DNA from: Undaria pinnatifida
Taxonomy: Eukaryota; Sar; Phaeophyceae; Laminariales; Alariaceae
Direction of reading: 5' to 3'
NCBI GenBank assembly: GCA_012845835.1
Contig: JABAKD010000028.1
Span: forward strand, 9,365,632 to 9,429,631
DNA: 64,000 bases
Shown here in pieces: positions 30,701-40,000 of the stretch (its first letter is position 1; each line of letters opens with the position of its first letter). Position numbers and translations under genes: made by a program. The notes beneath the pieces are model-generated. The model was not told the DNA's origin, did not search any database, and saw nothing but the letters and a program-made list of their open reading frames with translations.

Positions 30701-33700
30701 ATACTACTAGTAGCATGCATCCACGGTACATGTCACCTGATCTCATCTGCGTTATTTCCCCACACGTTTCGAAACCGCCTCTCCAGCTCCTCCTGGGGCA
30801 TTTCCAGCATGTCCAAGGTGAGGGCGAGCGCCGTGCTGTTGCTCCCCTCAGGGTCCGGCACGTCGACTCCCACCGCGTGCAGCTGGACCTGCGGAAGCAC
30901 CCGGCGGCGGCAGAGGCGGTAGCGGTGGTAGCGGCAGCAATGGTAGCGGTGGCGGTGGCGGCGGCAGAGGCGGTGGCGGTGGTAGCGGCAGCAATGGTGG
31001 CGGTGGCGGTGGCGGTGGCGGCGGCGGCGGCGGCGGCGGTGTCTCCTTCCGTTCCGTTTTGGCGTGAGTGTGGTGTTGGTGCGGACGTTGTTGTGCAGTA
31101 TCACGCGCGGCTTTCGGAGACTACGATTATAACGCACTTCGGACACTCGTACCCCAGCCGGCCGCTGCTCGGCGTCGTTGACACTGAAATCACCAGCATT
31201 TTCCGACATGCTTTCCCTCAGACGCCCTAAATGGGTTAACGCCTTTACAACCGGAAAGCCGTTTTGGGGGTAAAATTACTTGGAAATAGTATAGGGAGGG
31301 GTTTTGGAGCTCGAAAGGGTCAACCGGAAAATTCAAGAACATCGCACCTACCTACCTGTCTTGAAAAATCAACGGACAGCGTATAGCTCACAGCTCACCA
31401 GCATGCTCCGGCGGGCCAGCAGACTCTGCACCACGTTTGTGCGGTCCAAGCAATCCATGCAATTCGTTCGGACCACGCCGTCCTGCATGCTCAACATCTC
31501 TCCCCCGGGGCCAGCGTGGTAGAACCCCTGCTCTCCGAACTCGCGGTCCACGATAGCCAAGAGCTTGTCCAGGTTCTCCCAGTGCATGTTGCGGCACTGC
31601 TCAGCGGCAGGTCGGTTGGGGCAGGGTGGGTGGGTGGGTTTTCATACCTTGATACCTTGGATAGCATAAAACTGTTAACGTTCGACGTGAACATTACCAA
31701 TCGGTGAAGAAAATAAACAGCATTACGATACTGCCTAGATCGATTTCTATTACGTAGTAGGTGGTGAGGTGATAAAAAAAAGGTTAGTACGTTACGATAT
31801 CGTTAGTCAACCGCTTAACAAAACGTTAAAGTGCTAGCTTGCGTCAGTGTTGACCGCAGTACGGTGTTGCGGTCAGCAGCCCATTGCTAGTAATGTAATC
31901 TCAGGCAGGGTGCTTAGGCAGCGTGTTAGCCGGATTCCCGGCCACTACCTTAACGCACGTTAGACGGATAAAGTACATGCCCAATCTAACGCTACATTGT
32001 GTTGACCAAGTCAGCTCTTGATCAAACTTAGTTGTAGCACACAGGCGTTAAGCTGTGCAACAGGGTCCGCCGCCCATATCGAGTGACGCTACGTTATGCC
32101 GTTAGCGGGACTCCTAGTTGCTTTCGCACCAAACGTTAAACCGATAACGTGCATGCTCACCAACACGGTACCACTATCCTACTGCGTTACCTCCTACGCA
32201 AATGTACTTGAATATTGCAACATTAAGCCGTGCAACAGGGTCGGCAGTCCATAGCGAGTGACACTACGCTATGGCGTCGGCGGAATTCCGAGTATATTTC
32301 GAATCAAGCAGCTTAAGGCGGATAACGTGCATGCCCAATGAAACGCCCAACATCATATTACTGCGTTAGCTCGTACACACATTTACAGCAGATGCCACGT
32401 ACCCGGTACGTACGTGAGTACTCGTCTTTTTTGCTTTCTTCGTTTGATTGTCCTCCCTCGGCCCTCTTCATGTTTTTTTTCTTCACAAATCGAAATCTCA
32501 CAACTTGCCATCCCCAACGAACACACAGCACAGCACAGGGCAATGCAATCAGCTCTCTGCACTATATAGTAGCTCTTGGCGTCATAAAAAAGTTGCACCA
32601 AAGCATGGGCCTCTTCTTTCTGCGCCCTAGTTGTATTCCTCCTTGCGCGAGCGCAGCGGGCGGCATTAGCCGCCCGCGGAGCGGGGTCCTTGTACTCCGT
32701 ACTGCTCAGTCGCCAAGTACCGTTTGTCATTTAACTATAACGTTGTGTTACTATGTTATGATGAAGTTTGACATTATGCTACCCCGCGACGCCGCTTCAA
32801 GTGTATATAACACGATGTAGCAACACATGTAATGTGCCCAAGGGCCCCAAACAGCAACATAGTAACATTATGCCGTAGTAGTTGCAGGTCCAACCATCGC
32901 GCAGTAACGTAACGTTACGCCCAGGGTCGTCGCTAATGGCAACCTAGTGACGCAACATCATTAGAGTCAGATCTTCAATGCGTGCGTGTAACGTGCTAAC
33001 ATTATGTTAAGACACCTCTCGGCATGTTTTTAGTAACATCCTAAAACAGTGTTACATCGCGACCAGCTCCGAAGGTAACCTATCATAGCTAACCTACGTC
33101 AAGTGTTGCGCTATCCGACCCCAAGGACGAACAAGGAGGGAATCAAAATAACGTTCGGTGGACCCATCGGGGGCTTAAGAGGGAAAAAATGACGACTAAA
33201 ACGGACCATTACTACAGCGTCAATCACACCAAACATCGAGGACTGCCAGAATAGGTGGCGCCAATTTTATTGTCAATTTCCAATACAAGTAGCTGTAAGA
33301 CACGCGCACAGTTAGCTTGCACTGCCGTGTGCTGCATGCTCTCGCCATGATAAGAACGCGCGCTACTAGTTCGTTTTATCGCTGTACTCTATGTAGTATA
33401 ATCAAGTAACGCAATGGTTAACGCAACGTTAGTGGTATGCATAACACTATAACCACTGCTAATGTTTGTTAGAGCGTTGCGTCTATTAATAGCATCAACC
33501 TGAACCCCAACCCAATGCTACGGTGCTACACCTTGAGCCTCCTTTATCAAAACATTATGTTTAGTAATTTAGCGAGTCGGCGGATACATGTTAGGTGTAT
33601 ATCGTACGAGCCTCGACCAAATACTAAAAAAATTGTGCTACGACGTTAGTACACGTGCCAATAACGGCGTGAAACAACATTACCGTAGGGTTAGGGTTAG

Positions 33701-33993
33701 GGGTTACGGTAAGGGGTTAGAGTTAGGGGTTAGGGTCAGGCCAGAGCCACCGAGATCGACAAATGGCATAACGTTGATGCGTTATTTACGTTCGTTGACA
33801 CGCATCAAACACTGTGTAGACACGTTACGCGATTGCTCCTCCGGTTCTTTCACCATGTTAGAACCTTACCAAGCCCCCGTGTTAGGCCCTATCACGTAGG
33901 CAAGTGCCATCCGAGTGTTACATTATCCGACCTGTGAGCCCTCGCTCGTTTTGCCAATTAAAGCCATACCCCCGCCGCAGCTTCTCCCACCAG

Positions 33994-34027
<34 letters not shown>

Positions 34028-37000
34028 CCCTGGCCAGCCTATCGAATGCTGTGTACCGGAACCGCAAACCGACTTACCTCATGGTGGAAGTCAAACCAAA
34101 TATGCCGCAGGGAACCGGCCAGATCAAGCCCCTCGCTCCGTACCGCCTCTCCCTTCACTGAACTCCCACCTGGGGTTTTCTTTTCGTTCGCCCCTTTTCC
34201 GGGGGCTATGTCGGCCCCAGCTCCGTCCGCGAGCGCCTCCAGAGCCTCATCGAATGCCTCTCCGAGTGCGCCCTATACTCAGTACGTACGTTTTAAGCAT
34301 ATGGCATGGCCAAAAATCCCATATTGTATTTGCGAGGCACGTCATCTCTGTCTCGTGCTTCGCGACCACGGAGCTTCCGTCTCTCTAAGGTGGATGAATC
34401 GGCACGGGCATTGATGTGGTGTATGCTTATGGGCAGAAATAACGGATCAGCTCTTTGGGGATTTGATTATACTATAGCCGACGTATTTGAAATAGTTTCA
34501 CACCTCGCAGAGATCACGACCTAGATCATCTAGATCATCTACATGATCTACAGCAGTAGATTCCATATCTTCCGTTACGATATCTTGTGCAGGATCTGCA
34601 CATAGAGAAAAATGATATCCGACCCTCTGGAGATACGTGCTAGACCATGCAGATCGTACGGCTCCCGCACCCGGAAACATGAGCTAGACCGTACAGATCT
34701 TCCCTAATATAGATCATCAAGCAGGGGTCTGTCATCCGTCCGCCATGTGGACACTTTCAAGCTGCAACGAAGAGCGTGCAGCGGTACAGGTACCACCACG
34801 CCGCGCGTGCGTGATACACAGCCTAGAACATTGCCGTTCGCCCCCCCCCCCCCCCCCCCCCCTTTCCCGACAGCTTGAGTGAATGCATGACCGATGCCGT
34901 AATCGTTAGATAGCCACTTATCTTTTCGACTTATTTCCCTCCAAAGCCCCAAAGCGCGGTTGATATGAAGAACACACACACAGTTGCACACACACCTGGT
35001 CCTTTTTCTTGTCGACGAGGTTGACGAAGACTATCCCGCCGCCCCCTTTGCCATAGAGGCGGATTAAGTCTTCCGAATGGCGCCTGGTATGGCGAGAGAC
35101 AGGGCCACGTGTGACAAGGGCGGGCGGGGCGCGCGCGGTGTGAGTTTCCGAGAACGTATGCGATTGCGACGGAGGGGAAGGATCGCTAGAGACAGAGAAA
35201 CATGGACAATAAAACGAGATGGAAAAGGACAAACAACATAAATCAAGACGAGAAAGGGACGTAAAGGTAAAAAAAACTAAACAGTAGTTTGAGAAAGACA
35301 TACGAAAGTAAACTAGGCCGACCAGGAGAGAGAAAAAGGGGGAGATCAAGAGAGAAGGAAGAGACAAAGAAAAAAACAAGGGAAGCAAACCGGCAACAAA
35401 AGCTGGAAAACACCAGAAATACCTAGATAGAAAAACAGAAACAGCTTCGAATATTCGACTCCACCCGGGCATCCCCAGAGCAACTCGAAACCCACGCGAA
35501 GAAAGCACGGAGCAAAGACACCTACATTCAATGGGGCGCTATGATTTTTCCCTCGGTTGGAAAATCACAGACCAGCACGCTGGCGGAATGAAAATCCCCC
35601 GAGGGCACGTTTTCGTTGGACACGTATCACGATAGAGGTACAGCAGTACCTCTCTTTGGTCAAGACGTTTCTGGCTGACGGAATGACCTGACACGTGCTA
35701 CGATAGACGTACAGCAGTACCTCTTTTTGGTCAAGACGTTTCTGGCCGATGGAATGACTTGACGCGTGCTGCGACAAGGGTACAACAGTATCTCTGTAGG
35801 GTCAAGACGTTTCGGGCTGAAGGGATGGCTTGACACTTGCAACGATAGGGGTAAAGCGGTACCTCTTTCTGGCCAAAACGTTTCTGGCTCACGAGATGAC
35901 TTGACACTTGCAACGATAGGGGTACAGCGGTACCTCTTTTGGCCAAAACGTTTCTGGCTGACGGGATGACTTGACACGTGCTGAGATAAGGGTACAACAG
36001 AGTACCTCTTGAGGGTCAAGACGTTTCTGGCTGACGGGAAGACTTGACGTGCTACAACAGGGGTACAGTACCTCTTTTTCGCCGACACGTTTCTGGCTGA
36101 CGGAGTGACTTGACACGTTCTACACTAGGGGTACAGCAGTACCTCTTTTCGGTCAAAACCCTTCTGGCTGACGGGACGACATGACATGTGCCACAATAAG
36201 GGTACAGTACCTCTTTTGGCCAAAACGTATCCGACTGAGGGGGCTCCTCAAATCAGACCAACAAACCAACAAAATATCATTGGAATACCAATTGTGCTTA
36301 CAACGCCATTCGTTGTATACCATAGCCCCCTGGGATTACTCATCGGTTTGCACTTTGACTTTTTCTCTAAGGTCAGTATTTTAGAGCTCCCGCAGCAAGA
36401 AGCGCCAGAAACAAAATCATGCACCCTACCTTAGATTGGGTCATTATTATCTCATTGTTCGCACCTGAGCGCTCGCAAGGAGGCCTCCTGGTCCGGGTCT
36501 ATCCGGACCTTCGGGTGGTACCGGAGGTTGGTCGGAGAGCTCCACAAGACGGGGATAGAGCCCCTGATCTGGACGTGCGAGGTGACGCTCTTGTCCTCGT
36601 GGAGCAGCGACTGCTCGGCAAGGTTCGGTGAAAGGCATATCGCGACACGTTAGGCCACGTGGCGCCATGCCATGCGATGTCATACGATATCGTGTCCTGT
36701 CATGTCATGCCATGTAATGTGTCATACCGTGTCATTCCATGCCGTGTCATGCCCTATCATGTTTTGTCATAACGTGACGGCGATGACGTTAGGCGGAGGA
36801 AGCGGTGCGATGGAATGGCATCGGAATCGAGGTGGCGGTGGCGGTGGCGGCGGCGTTGTCGTGCGCAAAGTCAGCCGATAAGTGGACGCGTGGCGTGGTA
36901 TCACAAGTTGGTGGGGGTAAACGCGATGTGTTCTTCGGAAGCTATACGAGGAGCACGGGGCCCGCAGACCCCTTGACCGTGCGATTACGCTCAAATACTG

Positions 37001-40000
37001 TACTCAACCAACTTATGTATGCCGTACAAAGACAAGAATAATCAGTCCAGGTCGCGGGTCTCTACCACACACCCCAAACGACCATAGAAATACGACTAAC
37101 CTAATCTCTGCGCGTGGACTCTGTCCCAGCCCCCCCCCGATAGTATATAGGTTGGGTTGGCGTTGGTTGGCTACGACACTATAAACATGCCGCTCACTAC
37201 ATGAGCTAGACCACCAGACCACCCGGGTACCTTTTTCTTGTTCTTTTTGGCGGTCGATCACAGCTGGCTGCCGAGTTAGATCGTTGGTGGGAGAACTTCT
37301 ACTCCGCACAAGGGGAAAGGTCGTATCACCTAGTGTTTATGGTATGGCACCCACGAGGCAGTTACATAGTACTCCCATTGCTGTCTCTGGAAGTGGCCAT
37401 ACCGGAAAATAAATTAACTCGTTGAGGCTGTCATCCATACGCAAGTCTGCCTCACTAGCGGTTCGTAGTAGGATGCAGCTCACCCTTCCTGCAACTCGCC
37501 GAACACCTCACGGCGCTTCGTGCTTGGTGCAAGCAATGTCTACCTGGTCGGTGAAAACCCGACATGCTCTGCCCCGGCATAGTAGGGATGCGAGAGTCTA
37601 TGGTTATACGACTACGGCCATACATGAATATCGAATACTCCTTCCCCCCCCCTCCCCCCTCCCTCTCCCCTCCCCGTCTCCCTTCCTGCCTTCCCACCCC
37701 ACCATCCTCCCCCGCCCGTCGCCGTATATTTGTACCTGTTCCGTCTCGACAAAATTGGCCACGTTGCCTCCGTCGTCTATACCGCGGCGGGTAAATCGCG
37801 TCCCCTGCCTCAGCCGACTCCGCCTCGAAACGAACAGCACGTCGAACCCCTTATCCCCCACCCGGCATCCGCGCTCCACCTGCAAGAAGCCGCTCATCAC
37901 CGGCGTCAGCCACCGGTCTACAACCGCCACCCCTCCTCCCTCCGCCGCCGCCCCCGCCCCCCCCCCCCGTCCTTCCCTCCGTTACCACCGCCGCCGCTCC
38001 CCCCCCCCCCCCCTCCCCTCGCCAGCGCTCGTCGCCGTGCAAGCGCCCCCCCCCCCCCACTCCTATCCTCGCCACTGTCTTGGTCCCCAGCATCCTCCAA
38101 TAACTCTTGCCGGAGCTCGTGAAGGGATCGCAGCACGCCCAGGTTCCAGAAGAACCGCTCGTCTGGCGGCGGCGGCGAAGACGAACACGATTCCGTTTTC
38201 CCCGCAGAGGAGAAGGCGTTTGTTATTGCCTGCCCCGGGGAATTATTTTTCGACAACCCGGGCCGCCATCTGCGGGTTTTGACATTCCCGGCTTCCCCTC
38301 CCGCTTTAGGCGCAAGTCCCGCTTTTCCGTCGCCACGGCGCGACGCAGAAGATTCCCTGTTCTGCGAGTTTCCTGTGTTGCGAGATGCCGTGTCGGAAGA
38401 GGCGGAGACGCGCAGCCTTTGTAAGGTGTGCGTGACGTCGTGGGCGTGCGAGAAGTAGAACTGGTGCGAGCGGAAGGCGAGGGCGAGGAGCGAGAGCAGC
38501 CTGGCTCCGTCCATCGGTCGACGGAATGTCCAAGGAGGCGAGGGTCGGGGGCGGTGCATCAACGGGTCACAGGGCGGCGAGGCGGATTGGGGTAAGGGAG
38601 CAGGGTCGGCGTGAAGGCAGATGATCACAGTGGGTTCGGTGTTTAGGGCGTGGTTTAGGTACTCTGCTTGTGGTTGTAGAGCCGTTGAGGCAGCACGAAC
38701 GGACGCAACCATGTGAGAGGGCAGAAACTCGACCAACTGGCCGACAGACAGACGTGTCGACCGAGACACCCAATAATCCATCAACCTATCCATTCGCGCA
38801 TTCACCCATCCATCCATTCATCCATCCACATATCCATCCATCTATTCACCCATTCACCTATCTATCTACCCACCCACCCATCCTCCCACCCACCCACCCA
38901 CTCATCAATCCATCCACCTACCTACCCATCCACCCATCGCCCTCACCTTGCCTCCTCCCTAGCTTCCCCATCATCCAGGGCTCTCGGTGCAGCTAACACC
39001 GGAACAAGCCGCACTTTCGAGACCTGCCTGAACTCCACCCCCAGCTCGCGGTTAGCGTACCTGGTGGAGAAAAGCAAGACACAAAACATCAGAGCCATTC
39101 TCCCGCAGAGGCGGTACTTTTGGGAGCCTAGAACTGCCTTGACTGTCGGGAGAGATTCCTCCACTGGTGGATTGTCAAATTCAAATACAAAACCGAAACA
39201 AGTGAATGTGAGCTTGTAATTTTGACGACACAAAAAAATAGGACCCCCTTTGAAGTAGGCTGAAGCGTTCGCCCGCCAACGCATGCAACTTGACGACAGC
39301 TAAAAAATAGCCTGAAACGCGAAATCCTGGCGACAACTATGCTATCTGTACCCCACCACTCACTCTAACAGAGAAGGGGATAAGGTAAGCACTATTTTTT
39401 TCAAGATTTGTATGGCAAAAAACGCAGCAAGAGCGAGCATCCACAGCTATGAAAGTGTCTTTATTAGGAGTAGGAACGGTGCTCCGTCTCGAAAGGGATG
39501 CGGTCAAAGGTCTAACGAGTATGGCAAGCGACAACATCAGTACGCCCCCCCCCCCTACCCCCCCCAAGTAGGCAAGATGGATGCCATCCTAACAGACTCG
39601 CACCTTGACACTAGGATTAAAATACGTACCAGGGGTATTTCCGATCAATGTGATTGTAGCAAAGTTAGAGTATGCAGGAGAAGCATGGAAAGGGGACGCG
39701 AAGTTCGTGCAACAACTGGAAACAGTGCAGATGACAGCAGCTAATATACTAGGATGCTGCTCAAATACGACGAGTAATACAGTAGTAAGAGCAGAAGTAG
39801 GAACGTACCCACATAAAACGAATTGAGAAGTGAGAAAGTTGAAATGGCAATATAAAGTAAATAATATGCCAGAAAAGAGGTTGCAAGCCATAGCTGATAA
39901 GGCGGTATGGGAGAAACAACAAAAGGGCGAGCTAGAGTAAGATGGAATAACGTAGTCGGGAACATATGGAAGGATTTGGGGGGAGAACAAGAAGAGGCAC

